NCBI RefSeq assembly: GCF_003610915.1
Contig: NZ_NSDJ01000001.1
Location: 62,001-126,000, forward strand
Direction: 5' to 3'
DNA: 64,000 bases
From: Rahnella variigena
GTDB lineage: Bacteria; Pseudomonadota; Gammaproteobacteria; Enterobacterales; Enterobacteriaceae
Shown here: positions 31,140-42,071 of the stretch, one piece after another
Position numbering within the stretch: position 1 is the first letter of the stretch
Layout of the letters: every line of letters begins with the position of its first letter
Translations under genes and position numbers: made by a program
The notes under the pieces: model-generated
Seen by the model: only the letters and a program-made list of their open reading frames with translations
The model's database searches: none
Told to the model about the DNA's origin: nothing

Positions 31140-32390
31140 TTATTGTGTATTGAGTACCGTTTTTGCGCGGGGCAATAACAGCGAAAGCGCAGCAAATACC
31201 ACCACGGCATACAATGCTTTCCAGCCGACCATCGCCAGTAATCCGCAGCACAACACGGCACCCAGCACCGCCATCCATTTTGAACGCCCTTTCAAAAGTC
31301 GCGTACCCGCCAGCATACAGAGCAGGTATATCAGGATGAAAATCCCGTTGGCATAAGTGATCAGCGCGCCCAATGGCAGATGCAGCCAGTAAATCAGCAG
31401 GGTAAACAGCATACAACTGCCGACCACCAGATTGAGCGCCGCGACCGGCACCTGCTGAGAAGAAAGCTGCGCCAGCTTACTTTGCGGCTTGAGCTGAGCC
31501 TGCGACCACACCAGCCGGGCAAAGCTTTGGGTATAAATATTCACGCTGGCAAAACATGCCAGATAGCCAATGATGCAGGCCACCCACAGCGCTTTTTGCC
31601 CGAACAGTTGCACGACGATGCCGGGCAGAGAAGCGCCCGCTTCCCGCCCTTCTCCCCAGGCATGGAATTTCAGCACAGCGACCGTACAACCCCAGTACAC
31701 GGCGCCCGCCACCAGCATGCCAATCAGCAGCGCGCGCGGAAAATCCCGTTCCGGATTGCGAAATTCTGTCGCCAGATGGGCAAACGCTTCCAGCCCGACA
31801 AAGCACCAGAACATTACTGCCAGTGCATCGAACAGGTTTGCGGGTGAAACCTCACGTATCGCAGGCAACGGGATTTCAGGCAGGGAAATCCCCCCTTTCC
31901 ACCAGATAGCAATCACCAGCGCGATGACCAGCAAAGCGATCAGCGTCTGGATGTTGGCGCTCGAACCTGCGCTGCGGGTACCGAGAAACCAGATAACCAG
32001 CAACGTACCGAGCTGAACCAGCAGAAGATTTTCACTGCTCCAGCCAAATGCCGCCTGCCAGAACCCGGCCGCGATATGCAGCGCGGCGGGTAAGCCGACC
32101 GGGATCACCGACAGGAATAACCAGCCGGTGACGCGCGCCATATGGGGACCGAAAGCTTTGCCGACAAAATGCGCCGCTCCGCCTGCGCTGGGGAAATGGC
32201 GTCCGAGTGCGGCAAAACCGATGGCAATAGGAAACACCAGCAGGATAAGCACCGGCCACGCCCACAGGCTGTCATTTTGCGCCAGTTGCGCCGCCAGCGC
32301 GGGCACCGCGAAAACACCCGTTCCCAGCAGCGACGTAGATAACAGCCCGACGCCCTGTGCCAGGCTTAACTCCTGTTTTAATCCGCTCAC
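31140..32390 (-). CDS. yjeH: L-methionine/branched-chain amino acid exporter YjeH
   Basis: 416 residues, APC superfamily with about 12 helices. MSGLKQELSLAQGVGLLSTS, LLGTGVFAVPALAAQL, VTGWLFLSVIPVGLPAAL and VMFWCFVGLEAFAHLATEFRNPERDFPRAL match E. coli YjeH closely. In E. coli yjeH lies elsewhere on the chromosome, so its place between ubiK and hldE differs. It exports methionine and branched-chain amino acids. Confidence 0.9.
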   Translation of the reverse strand: MSGLKQELSLAQGVGLLSTSLLGTGVFAVPALAAQLAQNDSLWAWPVLILLVFPIAIGFAALGRHFPSAGGAAHFVGKAFGPHMARVTGWLFLSVIPVGLPAALHIAAGFWQAAFGWSSENLLLVQLGTLLVIWFLGTRSAGSSANIQTLIALLVIALVIAIWWKGGISLPEIPLPAIREVSPANLFDALAVMFWCFVGLEAFAHLATEFRNPERDFPRALLIGMLVAGAVYWGCTVAVLKFHAWGEGREAGASLPGIVVQLFGQKALWVACIIGYLACFASVNIYTQSFARLVWSQAQLKPQSKLAQLSSQQVPVAALNLVVGSCMLFTLLIYWLHLPLGALITYANGIFILIYLLCMLAGTRLLKGRSKWMAVLGAVLCCGLLAMVGWKALYAVVVFAALSLLLPRAKTVLNTQ

Positions 32391-32455
32391 AACGTTAATC
32401 CGCCCACAGCAAAGTCACTTCCGTTTAGTGTTATTGACGACATCATCAAAAAGAA

Positions 32456-32480
32456 AAAGGGCTTATCAGATAAGCCCTTT
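32456..32480 (-). terminator. terminator of hldE
   Basis: AAAGGGCTTAT/ATAAGCCCTTT stem with a three-base loop. On the minus strand it continues as TTCTTTTTGATG. Confidence 0.75.
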
Positions 32481-32503
32481 CATGCAAATAAACGATGGGG
32501 AAA

Positions 32504-33931
32504 TCAGTCCTGAGCTTTAATCTGATTGATGATTTTAGTGGTAGATAAACCATCTTCAAAATTCAGCACGCGCACTTCGCCGCCATTCGCCCAGACTTCC
32601 TGACAACCGGCGATTTGCTCAGGCTTATAGTCACCGCCTTTCACCAGCAGATCAGGCAAGATCCCGGCGATCAAACGCTGCGGCGTGTCTTCATCAAAAG
32701 AAACCACCCAGTCGACCGCACCCAGCGCGCCCAGCACGATCATGCGGTTTTGCAGCGCATTCACCGGACGGGTTTCGCCTTTCAGACGCTTAGTCGAGGC
32801 ATCGCTGTTAACGGCAACAATCAGACGGTCGCCGAGTTTGCGGGCATTCGCCAGATAAGAAACATGTCCCGCGTGGAGGATGTCAAAGATGCCATTGGTC
32901 ATTACAACTTTTTCGCCGCGCTGACGGGCCATTGCCACAGCCGCTTTCAGTTGCTCTTCATTCATCACGCCGAAGCCGACGTCTGAACGCCCGCCGATAG
33001 CATTTTCCAGCTCAACCGGAGAAACGGTAGACGTACCGAGTTTACCGACCACCACACCGGCGGCGGCGTTGGCCAGGAAGCAGGATTCTTCCAGCGTATT
33101 CCCGGCGGCAAGCGCCGCGGCCAGCGTACCGATCACCGTGTCACCGGCACCGGTCACGTCATACACTTCCTGCGCCTGCGTTGGCATATGGAAAGGCGCT
33201 TTGCCCGGCTGCAACAGCGTCATACCGTGCTCAGAACGGGTCACCAGCAACGCAGAAAGCTCGAAATCAGCAATCAGTTGCATACCGCGCGTGACGATTT
33301 CATCTTCGTTTTTGCAACGGCCGACAACGGCTTCGAATTCGGAAAGATTTGGCGTCAGCAATGTCGCACCGCGATAACGTTCGAAATCAGAGCCTTTAGG
33401 ATCCACCAGCACCGGCACGCCGGCTTTTCTCGCCAGCTGGATCATTTTCTGCACTTCCGTCAGCGCGCCTTTGGCGTAGTCAGACAGCACCAGCGCGCCA
33501 CTTTGCGGCAAGGCTTGTTCGATTTTGGTCAGCATCGGCTGGAGATCTACGCCTTCAAAACCTTCTTCAAAGTCGAGGCGGATCAGCTGCTGGTTACGGG
33601 ACAATATACGCAATTTAGTGATAGTCGGATGCGAGGGCAACGCCACGAAATCGCAGTTTACTTTCACTTCCGCCAGACGTTCGCTCAGCGCACGTGCCGC
33701 GTCATCAACGCCGGTCAGGCCGATCAGACGCGAAGAAGCACCGAGAGACGAAATGTTCATCGCCACGTTTGCCGCGCCGCCGGGACGTTCCTCAATAGTA
33801 TTCACCTTCACGACCGGTACCGGCGCTTCCGGAGAAATACGGTTGGTCGGGCCATACCAGTAGCGGTCTAACATTACGTCACCGACCACCAGCACGCCGG
33901 CACGGTGGAAATCAGGCAAAGTCACTTTCAT
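32504..33931 (-). CDS. hldE: bifunctional heptose kinase/adenylyltransferase HldE
   Basis: 475 residues from the ATG at 33931 with GGAG seven bases upstream. The N-terminal ribokinase-like domain (residues 1 to about 318) has [12 protein letters not shown] and [13 protein letters not shown]. The C-terminal nucleotidyltransferase domain has [16 protein letters not shown]. It makes ADP-D-glycero-beta-D-manno-heptose intermediates for the LPS inner core. It follows glnE by 87 bases on the same strand, as in E. coli. Confidence 0.97.
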   Translation of the reverse strand: MKVTLPDFHRAGVLVVGDVMLDRYWYGPTNRISPEAPVPVVKVNTIEERPGGAANVAMNISSLGASSRLIGLTGVDDAARALSERLAEVKVNCDFVALPSHPTITKLRILSRNQQLIRLDFEEGFEGVDLQPMLTKIEQALPQSGALVLSDYAKGALTEVQKMIQLARKAGVPVLVDPKGSDFERYRGATLLTPNLSEFEAVVGRCKNEDEIVTRGMQLIADFELSALLVTRSEHGMTLLQPGKAPFHMPTQAQEVYDVTGAGDTVIGTLAAALAAGNTLEESCFLANAAAGVVVGKLGTSTVSPVELENAIGGRSDVGFGVMNEEQLKAAVAMARQRGEKVVMTNGIFDILHAGHVSYLANARKLGDRLIVAVNSDASTKRLKGETRPVNALQNRMIVLGALGAVDWVVSFDEDTPQRLIAGILPDLLVKGGDYKPEQIAGCQEVWANGGEVRVLNFEDGLSTTKIINQIKAQD

Positions 33932-34018
33932 CCCAAGACTCCAAAACAGATAAATCAAATCGGGTAAACTCAATGCGCCGGATAATATCACAAGCGCCTG
34001 TTACCCGAATAAAAACCC

Positions 34019-36856
34019 TCAGCCCAGCCACTTCGCCCAGCTGGCGCGGATTTGTGCGCGCTCCGCCGCAAAGCTGTCTGCGGCCACTTTTCCGCTATGT
34101 TCCTGTAACGCGAGGTGATGAATTTCGTCGCGCAGCGTGACATAAGCCTGCGTCAGATTTCGTGCCTCTTCTTCCGGCATGATGTCGTGTTGCGCCATCA
34201 GCTCAAAAATCCTCACATTATCGGACCAGCGGGTCAGCTTTGGCTCGTCATGAGCAAAGCGTAAGACCAGATATTGTGCAATGAATTCAATATCAGTGAT
34301 GCCACCCGGATCGGCTTTCAGATCAAACTGGTCAGCCTTTTTACTGCCGAGATGGGCATACATTTTCTCGCGCATCTCGCGCACTTCTTTGCGCAACCCG
34401 TCGTCATCACGCTGGCGACATAAAATATCGCGGCGCGTGGCGTTAAATTGCTGCGTCAGTTGCGGATCGCCGTAAACCACGCGAGCGCGCACCAGCGCCT
34501 GATGTTCCCACGTCCAGGCTTCATTGGCCTGATAATCGGCAAACGCTTCGATGGTGCTGACCAGCATACCGGACGCACCGGAAGGCCGCAGACGCGCATC
34601 AACTTCATAAAGAATGCCCGACGATGTGCGCGTGCTGAATAAATGCATAATGCGTTGCGCCAGCCGCAGATAAAACTGACGGCCGTCGATGACGCGCTCG
34701 CCGTCGGTCATGACTTCCGGCGCACAGTCGAGCAGGAAGACCAGATCCAGATCGGAACTGTAACCCAGCTCCCAGCCGCCGAGTTTTCCGTAACCAATCA
34801 CGGCAAAACCACGGCCTTCACGGTGCTGAAGATGCGTCGGCTGACCGTATTTCGCGACCATCTGTTCCCACGCCTGCTGCACCACCACGTCGAGGATAGC
34901 TTCGGCAAGATAGGTTAAATGGTCGCTGACTTTCATCACTGGCAACGCCCCGGAAATATCCCCGGCGGCGATACGCAGATGCTGCGCCTGCTTGAACTGC
35001 CGCACGGCTTCAAGCTGCTGCTCTTCGTCTTCTGTCGGCACGCGCATCAGATACTGACGCAGTTCATCGCGATAGGCGGTCAGTTCAATCGGCTGATACA
35101 ACGTGCGCGGATCGAGTAACTCATCAAGCAGTAACGGATGACGGGCCAGCTGCGTTGCCACCATCGGTGACGCGGCACACAGGCGGATTAACTGTTTGAG
35201 CGCACCGGGATATTCCACCAGCAGCTCGATATAAGTGGTCCGCGTGACGATATTGAGCAGCAGTTGCATCAGGCGCTGAAGTGTCACATCGGCATTTTTA
35301 TAGGTGCACACCTGCGCCAGCAGACGCGGCATCAGTAAATCGAGTTGCTCGCGTCCGCGCGGTCCGATAGTGCGCTTATCGACATCACGACGAAACTCGG
35401 CAATCTGCTGCAAAACATGACGCTGCGCGTTTTCATCGAGCAGTGGAACCAGAGGCGCCAGTTCGGCAGGCTCCAGCAAATCAATCCACAAACTGCTGAA
35501 CTGAGCCTGTTGCTGATCGTCTTCAGAGTCAGGCGTGTCATCTCCAATCAGATCGTTAAACACCGCACGCACGGCCTGCATGTGAGCATTCACTGCATCC
35601 AGAAGCTGTGACCAGTCGGCGTAATCCATTCCCCAGGCCAGACGCGCCTGATTCAGTTGATCGGAAGGCAAAGTCTGCGTCTGTTCATCGGAAATTGCCT
35701 GCAACAGGTTTTCCAGACGACGCAGAAAAAGATAACTGTTGCGCAGTTGCAACACCTGCTCGACCGGCAGGATGCTCAGATTTTCCAGCGCCTGCAACGT
35801 CGGCAGCAATGCACGCTGCTGCAATGCCGGTTCACGCCCGCCGCGGATAAGCTGGAAAACCTGTACGATAAATTCAATTTCGCGGATGCCGCCTGCGCCG
35901 AGTTTAATGTTGTCTTTCAACCCCCGGCGGCGGACTTCGCGGGCGATCATCCCTTTCATATTACGTAATGACTGGATGACGCTGAAATCGATGTAACGGC
36001 GGAACACAAAAGGCATCAACATTTTGCGCAGTTCCTGACTGCTGATATCCTCCGCGCCGCCCATCAGCCGTGCCTTCACCATCGCGTAACGTTCCCAGTC
36101 ACGCCCCTGTTCCTGATAATAATCTTCCAGCGCCGGGAAACTCATCACCAGCGGGCCGCTGTCACCAAACGGACGCAGACGCATATCGACACGGTAAACA
36201 AAACCGTCGATGGTCGGCTGATCCAGCGCTTTGATCAGCCGCTGTCCAAGGCGGGTAAAGAACTGAGCATTATCCAGTTCGCGTCGCCCGCCGCGGGTCT
36301 GACCGTTTTCCGGGTAGGCAAAAATCAGGTCGATATCGGAAGAGAAATTCAGCTCCCCGCCGCCCAGCTTGCCCATCCCGAGGATCAGCATTCTTTGCGG
36401 TTCTCCAGCAGCATTAACCGGCGTACCAAACTCCCGACAGCAAGCGTCGTAAAGCCAGTCGCGGGCGCTGACGATCAGCAGTTCAGCCAGTTCACTCAGC
36501 TGATGCAGCGTGTCTTTCGCTTCGCTGGTTTGCGCCGATTGCGACCAGGCGATACGGGTGAGAATACGGCGACGGAACAGTCGCAGTGCTTTCATCAGCC
36601 CGTTTTCATCCGTCACACCGGTCAGTGCTTCTTCCAGCCACGGGCGATAAAGCTGCCACTCCTGGGACTGAGGCGGTGTTTCATTGATTTCATGCCACCA
36701 CTGCCCAAACGCCAGCAAACTGTCCGTGACGAATTCACTGCTGGTTAAAACGGCCAGTTGTTGATCATCGGGAAGCGGGAGGTTTTCAGGATGTTCACGC
36801 CAGCGCTCAAGCAGACTCTGAGCATGACTTTGCAAAACAGAAGAAAGTGGCAACAT
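34019..36856 (-). CDS. glnE: bifunctional glutamine synthetase adenylyltransferase/deadenylase GlnE
   Basis: 945 residues (E. coli 946). Two nucleotidyltransferase domains are visible: the N-terminal deadenylase with [19 protein letters not shown] (about residue 170) and the C-terminal adenylyltransferase with [18 protein letters not shown] (about residue 695). They are separated by the regulatory linker. It modifies GlnA in response to PII and glutamine. The start at 36856 agrees with family length. Confidence 0.97.
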   Translation of the reverse strand: MLPLSSVLQSHAQSLLERWREHPENLPLPDDQQLAVLTSSEFVTDSLLAFGQWWHEINETPPQSQEWQLYRPWLEEALTGVTDENGLMKALRLFRRRILTRIAWSQSAQTSEAKDTLHQLSELAELLIVSARDWLYDACCREFGTPVNAAGEPQRMLILGMGKLGGGELNFSSDIDLIFAYPENGQTRGGRRELDNAQFFTRLGQRLIKALDQPTIDGFVYRVDMRLRPFGDSGPLVMSFPALEDYYQEQGRDWERYAMVKARLMGGAEDISSQELRKMLMPFVFRRYIDFSVIQSLRNMKGMIAREVRRRGLKDNIKLGAGGIREIEFIVQVFQLIRGGREPALQQRALLPTLQALENLSILPVEQVLQLRNSYLFLRRLENLLQAISDEQTQTLPSDQLNQARLAWGMDYADWSQLLDAVNAHMQAVRAVFNDLIGDDTPDSEDDQQQAQFSSLWIDLLEPAELAPLVPLLDENAQRHVLQQIAEFRRDVDKRTIGPRGREQLDLLMPRLLAQVCTYKNADVTLQRLMQLLLNIVTRTTYIELLVEYPGALKQLIRLCAASPMVATQLARHPLLLDELLDPRTLYQPIELTAYRDELRQYLMRVPTEDEEQQLEAVRQFKQAQHLRIAAGDISGALPVMKVSDHLTYLAEAILDVVVQQAWEQMVAKYGQPTHLQHREGRGFAVIGYGKLGGWELGYSSDLDLVFLLDCAPEVMTDGERVIDGRQFYLRLAQRIMHLFSTRTSSGILYEVDARLRPSGASGMLVSTIEAFADYQANEAWTWEHQALVRARVVYGDPQLTQQFNATRRDILCRQRDDDGLRKEVREMREKMYAHLGSKKADQFDLKADPGGITDIEFIAQYLVLRFAHDEPKLTRWSDNVRIFELMAQHDIMPEEEARNLTQAYVTLRDEIHHLALQEHSGKVAADSFAAERAQIRASWAKWLG

Positions 36857-36873
36857 GAAATCAGATTCCTTGC

Positions 36874-36905
36874 AAAAAAAAGCCCGGGCTATTTGCCCAG
36901 GCTTA
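36874..36905 (-). terminator. terminator between ygiF and glnE
   Basis: On the minus strand AGCCTGGGC and GCCCGGGCT pair with one G:T, and a run of eight T residues follows. It should limit read-through from ygiF into glnE. Confidence 0.8.
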
Positions 36906-36913
36906 TCAGTCTA

Positions 36914-38221
36914 TTAACGAGGTTGTCCGTTTAACCAGAATGCATCCATCATTACCGCATGAGAACGGGCGGAATCCTCCCAGGCGTGTTGCTGCTGCAC
37001 GATGGCCTGTTGCAGATCGGCCCAGCCGGCAATGTACGCGGCAACGTCTTTTTCAGGATAAGCACCGCCCAGCAAATGGAAGGTGATGATCTGACGCTTC
37101 AGACGCGCCAGCTGGTCGCGATAGCCTTCTTCGGTCAGCGGCTGTGCAAACGCCTCTTTCAGATCAGCAGCGGTACGGCCCAGCATGATGTCGGCAAAGC
37201 GTTTGAAAGAACCTTCCAGTTTTTTCGCCGATTTGTCATCAATGAAAGGCGTCCAGCCTGAGGTTGCCAGCCAGGAAGTAAGCACTAACTTGCATTTCAG
37301 GTAGCTGGCGCTGTAACAGATTTCCTGCGCATCGGCAGATTTCTGCTCCAGCACAGGAACCAGATCGGTCAGCAGCGTACGCAGTTCAGACGAGGCTTTA
37401 CGCGGCACCAGCCCGCCAAACAACACCAGCACCTGACGCACTGTTTCCACGGCCTGTAGCACGGTCAGACGCGCAGTTTTATCGCCACGCACCCACAACT
37501 CTTCATGATATTGCCAGTGATCCAGTGCCAGCTCGAACATAGCGGACATCGCCTGTTCCACGGTCGCTTTCGGCTGAGCTTTAAAAACCGGCAACGGTTT
37601 GATTTCACGCGCCGGATTGCCTTTCGCCAGATGATAACCCCGAGCGGCTTTGCTGAATCCGCCCTGACGTAAACCGCCATGCGCGCCAATCTCAGCGGCC
37701 AGAGCCAGCAGATCGGTGGTGTTGCCTTTTTTCAGTTCCAGTTCAATTTCTGCCAGTGCTTCAGAAAGCTCACCGGCCACCACTTCACCCTGATCCAGAC
37801 CCAGCTCAATCTCGCTTTCGCCGTAAGTGATCACCCACTTCTCACGGGTGAAATCGGTACGGAACAACGGTGCCAGTTCTTTTTGCAGCGCGGCAGGTTT
37901 GCAGCCTTCCGGCCAGATATCTTTCGGGAACGCGCTGAGTTTCAGCACCGGTTTTTTCAACTCGACATTGTATTCAGGGCGCTGATGCAGACCGCCCACT
38001 ACTTTCCCGCCGGTTTTGATGGTCATTTCGTACTGATCGTCGAAACCACGGATACGCAGGCCAATATCGTGCGAACGTAAATAGTTTTCCGCAGTCTCAA
38101 AATAGATGTTGGTCAGTTTCGAAGGCGCGGTGTGCTCGCAGTTAAATCCAGCGAGTTGCGAAGGTAATTCGGCGATTGCTGCCGGGGTGGCGATAAATTT
38201 TAATTCTATTTCTACGGTCAT
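36914..38221 (-). CDS. ygiF: inorganic triphosphatase YgiF (CYTH-CHAD)
   Basis: 435 residues from the ATG at 38221, matching the conserved family N-terminus MTVEIELKFIA; the track-length frame upstream is not supported. The CYTH domain (residues 1 to about 200) has the ExExK motif and the acidic EIELELKKG stretch. The CHAD domain (about 215-435) is rich in His/Arg, with RKASSELRTLL and KLEGSFKRFADIMLGR. It hydrolyses inorganic tripolyphosphate. Confidence 0.94.
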   Translation of the reverse strand: MTVEIELKFIATPAAIAELPSQLAGFNCEHTAPSKLTNIYFETAENYLRSHDIGLRIRGFDDQYEMTIKTGGKVVGGLHQRPEYNVELKKPVLKLSAFPKDIWPEGCKPAALQKELAPLFRTDFTREKWVITYGESEIELGLDQGEVVAGELSEALAEIELELKKGNTTDLLALAAEIGAHGGLRQGGFSKAARGYHLAKGNPAREIKPLPVFKAQPKATVEQAMSAMFELALDHWQYHEELWVRGDKTARLTVLQAVETVRQVLVLFGGLVPRKASSELRTLLTDLVPVLEQKSADAQEICYSASYLKCKLVLTSWLATSGWTPFIDDKSAKKLEGSFKRFADIMLGRTAADLKEAFAQPLTEEGYRDQLARLKRQIITFHLLGGAYPEKDVAAYIAGWADLQQAIVQQQHAWEDSARSHAVMMDAFWLNGQPR

Positions 38222-38380
38222 AGGAGTCTTCACACCGATTCTTTGCTGCCAAAAGGGATAAACGCGTCGCTGCAATTCTATCATAAGCACAGCGCGCAAG
38301 CCGCATGTTGCGGGATTGTAAGATAGTTCTCATTCCGGTTTATACATTGCGTCGTCACACTGTTGCCCTTACTATCGGTC

Positions 38381-38420
38381 ACCCAACTTTTGGTCTATGA
38401 AACCAACTTTTGGACTCTGA
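38381..38420. repeat. tandem 20-bp direct repeat between ygiF and ygiM
   Basis: Two back-to-back 20-base units, 38381-38400 and 38401-38420, are identical at 17 positions. Each contains CCAACTTTTGG, a CCAA-N3-TTGG dyad. The 20-base period places both dyads on one face of the helix, suggesting paired protein sites. They lie 101-140 bases before the ygiM start and about 160 bases before that of ygiF. Confidence 0.75.
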
Positions 38421-38520
38421 ATTAGTGCAATGGCCAACAGAGGCGGTTGCCAGAAGACGTATCCTGATTAAACGGATGCACACTTCACGTTCCCTAAATT
38501 CACAAAGAAACGATGAAATA

Positions 38521-39141
38521 ATGCAGAAATTACGCCTAATTGGTTTCGCTTTGCTTGGTTTAAGCATCACATGGGGCGCTCACGCTGATGAGAAGCGCTA
38601 TATCTCCGACGATTTGATCACCTATATCCACAGCGGTCCGGGTAATCAGTATCGCATTGTTGGCACCCTGAATGCCGGTGAAGAAGTCACCCTGCGCAGC
38701 GTTAACGACAGTACTAAATATGGTGAGATTGTTGATTCAAAGGGCAAAACGGCCTGGATCCCACTGGATCAGTTAAGCAATGTGCCGAGCCTGCGTACCC
38801 GCGTTCCGGATCTGGAACAACAGGTGAAAACGCTGACTGACAAACTGACCAACATTGATTCCAGCTGGAACCAGCGCACTGCGGAAATGCAGAGCAAGGT
38901 GTCTTCCAGCGATGGCATTATCAATGGCCTGAAGAAAGAAAATCAGGATTTGAAAAATCAGCTGATCGTGGCGAAGAAGAAAGTTGACGCGGTCAATGTC
39001 CAGCTCGACGACAAACAAAGAACCATTATTCTGCAATGGTTTATGTACGGCGGCGGTGTCGCGGGTGTCGGTCTGGTTCTGGGTCTGCTGTTGCCACATC
39101 TGATCCCACGTCGCAGGAAGAAAGATCGCTGGATGAGCTAA
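38521..39141 (+). CDS. ygiM: SH3-domain membrane protein YgiM
   Basis: 206 residues from the ATG at 38521, equal to E. coli YgiM. A signal peptide ends near GAHA-DEKR. A bacterial SH3 domain follows (about 25-90: RYISDDLITYIHSGPGNQYRIVGTLNAGEEV), then a coiled coil (about 100-165: VPDLEQQVKTLTDKLTNI) and a C-terminal membrane helix WFMYGGGVAGVGLVLGLLLPH. The function is not known in detail. It precedes cca as in E. coli. Confidence 0.94.
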   Translation: MQKLRLIGFALLGLSITWGAHADEKRYISDDLITYIHSGPGNQYRIVGTLNAGEEVTLRSVNDSTKYGEIVDSKGKTAWIPLDQLSNVPSLRTRVPDLEQQVKTLTDKLTNIDSSWNQRTAEMQSKVSSSDGIINGLKKENQDLKNQLIVAKKKVDAVNVQLDDKQRTIILQWFMYGGGVAGVGLVLGLLLPHLIPRRRKKDRWMS

Positions 39142-39167
39142 AAGCTCAACATCCTGATTAACTCCAT

Positions 39168-39187
39168 AAGGCACTTCGGTGCCTTTT
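39168..39187 (+). terminator. weak terminator after ygiM
   Basis: AAGGCAC/GTGCCTT stem with a stable TTCG tetraloop and only four T residues. Confidence 0.6.
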
Positions 39188-39272
39188 CGTGTTTCCATCA
39201 ATCAGGAAATCTTCAGCCCAACTTTGCTATGATGAACAAAGAGTCCCTTTGGCCTATTTCAGGAGTTATCGC

Positions 39273-40508
39273 GTGGAGATTTACCTGGTCGGCGGCGCAG
39301 TCCGAGACAGCTTATTAAACCTGCCTGTGTCTGAACACGATTGGGTAGTGGTCGGCGCAACGCCTGAATACATGCTGGAAAACGGCTATCAGCAGGTCGG
39401 GAAAGATTTCCCGGTGTTCCTGCACCCCCGCACTCGTGATGAATATGCCCTGGCCCGCACAGAGCGAAAATCAGGTTCCGGTTATAACGGTTTCACCTGT
39501 TATGCCGCGCCGGACGTCACGCTGGAACAGGATCTGATGCGGCGTGATCTTACCATTAATGCGATCGCCAAAAGCAAAGATGGCGAACTTGTCGATCCCT
39601 ATCACGGACAGCGCGATATCGAACAACGCCTGTTGCGTCACGTTTCGGATGCCTTCGGTGAAGATCCGCTACGTGTGTTGCGTGTCGCCCGTTTTGCCGC
39701 GCGATTTGCTCATTTAGGTTTCACGGTCGCTCCGGAAACGCAGGCGCTGATGCAGCAAATGGCAGAAAGCGGTGAACTGGAAGCGCTGACACCAGAACGT
39801 GTGTGGAAAGAAACCGAAAAAGCCTTGCAGACGCAGGATCCCCAGGTCTATTTCCAGGTGCTGCGTGACTGCGGCGCGCTCAAAGTGCTGTTCCCTGAAA
39901 TCGATGCGCTGTTTGGCGTTCCGGCACCGGAAAAATGGCATCCGGAAATTGATACCGGTATTCATACGCTGATGACGCTGAAAATCGCCAGCACGCTGAC
40001 GCCTGAAGTGGATGTGCGTTTCTCAGCACTTTGCCATGATTTGGGCAAGGCGCTGACCCCGCCGCAATTCTGGCCGGCGCATCACGGCCACGGTCCGGCA
40101 GGTGTGAAACTGGTGGAAAATATTTGTCAGCGCCTGAAAGTCCCGACGCATATAAGAGATTTAGCCAAACTGGTCGCAGAGTTCCATGACCTGATCCATA
40201 CCGTGAACAAGCTGCGTCCGGAAACCCTGTTAAAACTGTTCGACACCATCGACGTGTGGCGTAAACCACAGCGGCTTGAGCAGATGATTATGACCAGTGA
40301 AGCCGACGCCCGCGGGCGTACCACCTTTGAAAACAACCCTTATCCGCAAGGTGATTATCTCCGTGAGGCTTTCAACGTGGCGAACAGCATTACCAATAAA
40401 GAAGTGCTGGATGCAGGTTTTCAGGGAATTGAAATCCGCGATGAGCTGAAAAAGCGTCGAACACAAGCTCTGGCAGACTGGAAACAAACGCAGGAAGCGG
40501 CGATTTAG
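39273..40508 (+). CDS. cca: tRNA CCA-adding enzyme Cca, GTG start
   Basis: 411 residues (E. coli 412). The start is the GTG at 39273, with AGGAG seven bases upstream and the family N-terminus [15 protein letters not shown] immediately after; the upstream ATG at 39189 lacks support. The nucleotidyltransferase core has [16 protein letters not shown] and [11 protein letters not shown]. The C-terminal HD domain has [12 protein letters not shown] and EFHDLIH and gives 2',3'-cyclic phosphodiesterase and phosphatase activity. It repairs or adds the 3' CCA of tRNAs. Confidence 0.96.
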   Translation: MEIYLVGGAVRDSLLNLPVSEHDWVVVGATPEYMLENGYQQVGKDFPVFLHPRTRDEYALARTERKSGSGYNGFTCYAAPDVTLEQDLMRRDLTINAIAKSKDGELVDPYHGQRDIEQRLLRHVSDAFGEDPLRVLRVARFAARFAHLGFTVAPETQALMQQMAESGELEALTPERVWKETEKALQTQDPQVYFQVLRDCGALKVLFPEIDALFGVPAPEKWHPEIDTGIHTLMTLKIASTLTPEVDVRFSALCHDLGKALTPPQFWPAHHGHGPAGVKLVENICQRLKVPTHIRDLAKLVAEFHDLIHTVNKLRPETLLKLFDTIDVWRKPQRLEQMIMTSEADARGRTTFENNPYPQGDYLREAFNVANSITNKEVLDAGFQGIEIRDELKKRRTQALADWKQTQEAAI

Positions 40509-40523
40509 ACCGCATCAACGATT

Positions 40524-40561
40524 AAAAAAAGCCCCGTGCGTTTTGCGCCGGGGCTTTTTTT
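40524..40561. terminator. bidirectional terminator between cca and uppP
   Basis: GCCCCG/CGGGGC stem with a 12-base loop, flanked by seven A and seven T residues. Confidence 0.88.
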
Positions 40562-40596
40562 CTCACCAGTATTTCTTGTCGCCAATAAACCGAAAA

Positions 40597-41424
40597 TCAG
40601 GCGATAAAGACGAAGTACACCGCGATCGCTACAAAGAAGCGATAGATGGCGAACGGAATAAACGAAATACGTTTAATCACCGCCAGGAAGGTTTTGATAG
40701 CAATCAGGGCAACGATAAATGCGCTGATAAAACCGGTAGCGAACATCGGTAAATCAGCCAGCGTCAGGAAGCTGTAGCTCTTATACAGATCCAGCGCTGT
40801 CGCGCCCATCATCATCGGCACCGCCAGCAGGAAAGAGAACTCAGATGCCGCAAAACGGCTGATGCCCATTAACATCCCGCCGCTGATGGTCGCACCCGAA
40901 CGGGAGAATCCCGGCCAGAGCGCCAGACACTGGAAAACACCAATCATAAATGCCTGCAGGTAAGTGATGTCATCCACCCCTTCTGCACGCGGTTTTTTCG
41001 GTTTCAGCAGTTCGGCTGCAATCAGCAAAACACCACCGACGACCAGTGCAATCATCACAAATTTCGGCTCAAACAAGGACTTAATCTGCGAGTGCAGCAG
41101 CAAGCCCAGGATCGTTGCCGGGATCATCCCTAAAATAATATGCAATAAATTCAGACGGCGGTTACCCGTGCCTTCATGAACAGGCGGCTTGCCAAAGTGC
41201 AGGCCAATCATGCCAAACAAACGACGCCAGAACATCACTACCACGGCCAGAATGGACCCTAACTGGATAACCACTTCAAATGATTTCGAGGTATCACCGG
41301 TAAAGCCCAGAAGATTTCCCGCGATGATCAGATGGCCGGTAGATGAAACCGGTAAGAACTCAGTCAACCCTTCAACAACACCCAAAATTGCTGCTACAAG
41401 CAAAGAATGACTTTCAACGATCAT
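40597..41424 (-). CDS. uppP: undecaprenyl-diphosphatase UppP (BacA)
   Basis: 275 residues (E. coli 273), eight or more membrane helices. The two active-site regions are [22 protein letters not shown] near the N-terminus and [20 protein letters not shown] near residue 170. It dephosphorylates undecaprenyl diphosphate to recycle the peptidoglycan lipid carrier and gives bacitracin tolerance. Confidence 0.97.
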   Translation of the reverse strand: MIVESHSLLVAAILGVVEGLTEFLPVSSTGHLIIAGNLLGFTGDTSKSFEVVIQLGSILAVVVMFWRRLFGMIGLHFGKPPVHEGTGNRRLNLLHIILGMIPATILGLLLHSQIKSLFEPKFVMIALVVGGVLLIAAELLKPKKPRAEGVDDITYLQAFMIGVFQCLALWPGFSRSGATISGGMLMGISRFAASEFSFLLAVPMMMGATALDLYKSYSFLTLADLPMFATGFISAFIVALIAIKTFLAVIKRISFIPFAIYRFFVAIAVYFVFIA

Positions 41425-41484
41425 TATCGCACCCTACCCTATAAAATATCCCCGGATGGGGAAACCAGCTCAAAGTACAGACAA

Positions 41485-41514
41485 CAAAAAAGCGGCATCA
41501 CGCTGAGCCGCTTC
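41485..41514 (-). terminator. terminator of folB
   Basis: On the minus strand AGCGGC and GCCGCT pair around a 10-base loop and are followed by T residues. A second GC-rich hairpin lies just upstream of it, at about 41520-41547. Confidence 0.7.
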
Positions 41515-41607
41515 ATTAAAGGAAGCCCGGTAGTCCGGACTTTCCTTTTAACGCTTCTATATGACATTAAATAGACAAGCATTTTTTAAATTGTATCCGT
41601 AACCGGA

Positions 41608-41964
41608 CTAAATTCGTTTTCCGCGCTCAATAATCACGCCGACATTGGCCGCCTGAGCCACCGCGCCGGGTTTACTGAGCTTAATCCGCACCCATGGCGA
41701 GTTAAAACGGGTCAGCAGCAATGTCGCCACTTCTTCGGCCACACGCTCTACCAGCGCAAAATTTTGCGATGCCACATGTTCAATCACCGCATCACTGACG
41801 TCCGCATAGCTTAAACAGTCATTCACATCATCGCTGGCAGCGGATTTTCGGTTATCCCAGGCCATTTCGATATCGAACACCAGTTTCTGTTTAATCGTCT
41901 GTTCCCAGTCGTAAGCGCCAATCGTGGTGATTACATTTAGTTGCTCAATAAATACGATATCCAT
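41608..41964 (-). CDS. folB: dihydroneopterin aldolase FolB
   Basis: 118 residues from the ATG at 41964; a GTG codon directly before it could add one residue. [31 protein letters not shown] and the C-terminal catalytic lysine in [11 protein letters not shown] define the family. It cleaves (and epimerises) dihydroneopterin to 6-hydroxymethyl-dihydropterin in folate synthesis. It is divergent from plsY, as in E. coli. Confidence 0.96.
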   Translation of the reverse strand: MDIVFIEQLNVITTIGAYDWEQTIKQKLVFDIEMAWDNRKSAASDDVNDCLSYADVSDAVIEHVASQNFALVERVAEEVATLLLTRFNSPWVRIKLSKPGAVAQAANVGVIIERGKRI

Positions 41965-42071
41965 CACGTGATTCTCTGTTTTTGACCCAGCCGGATACCA
42001 CTTCCAGCAGAAAATGCGTATTATCCATGGATGTTGCGATTAAAACGACCCTTATTAGACGGAACTGCTTT

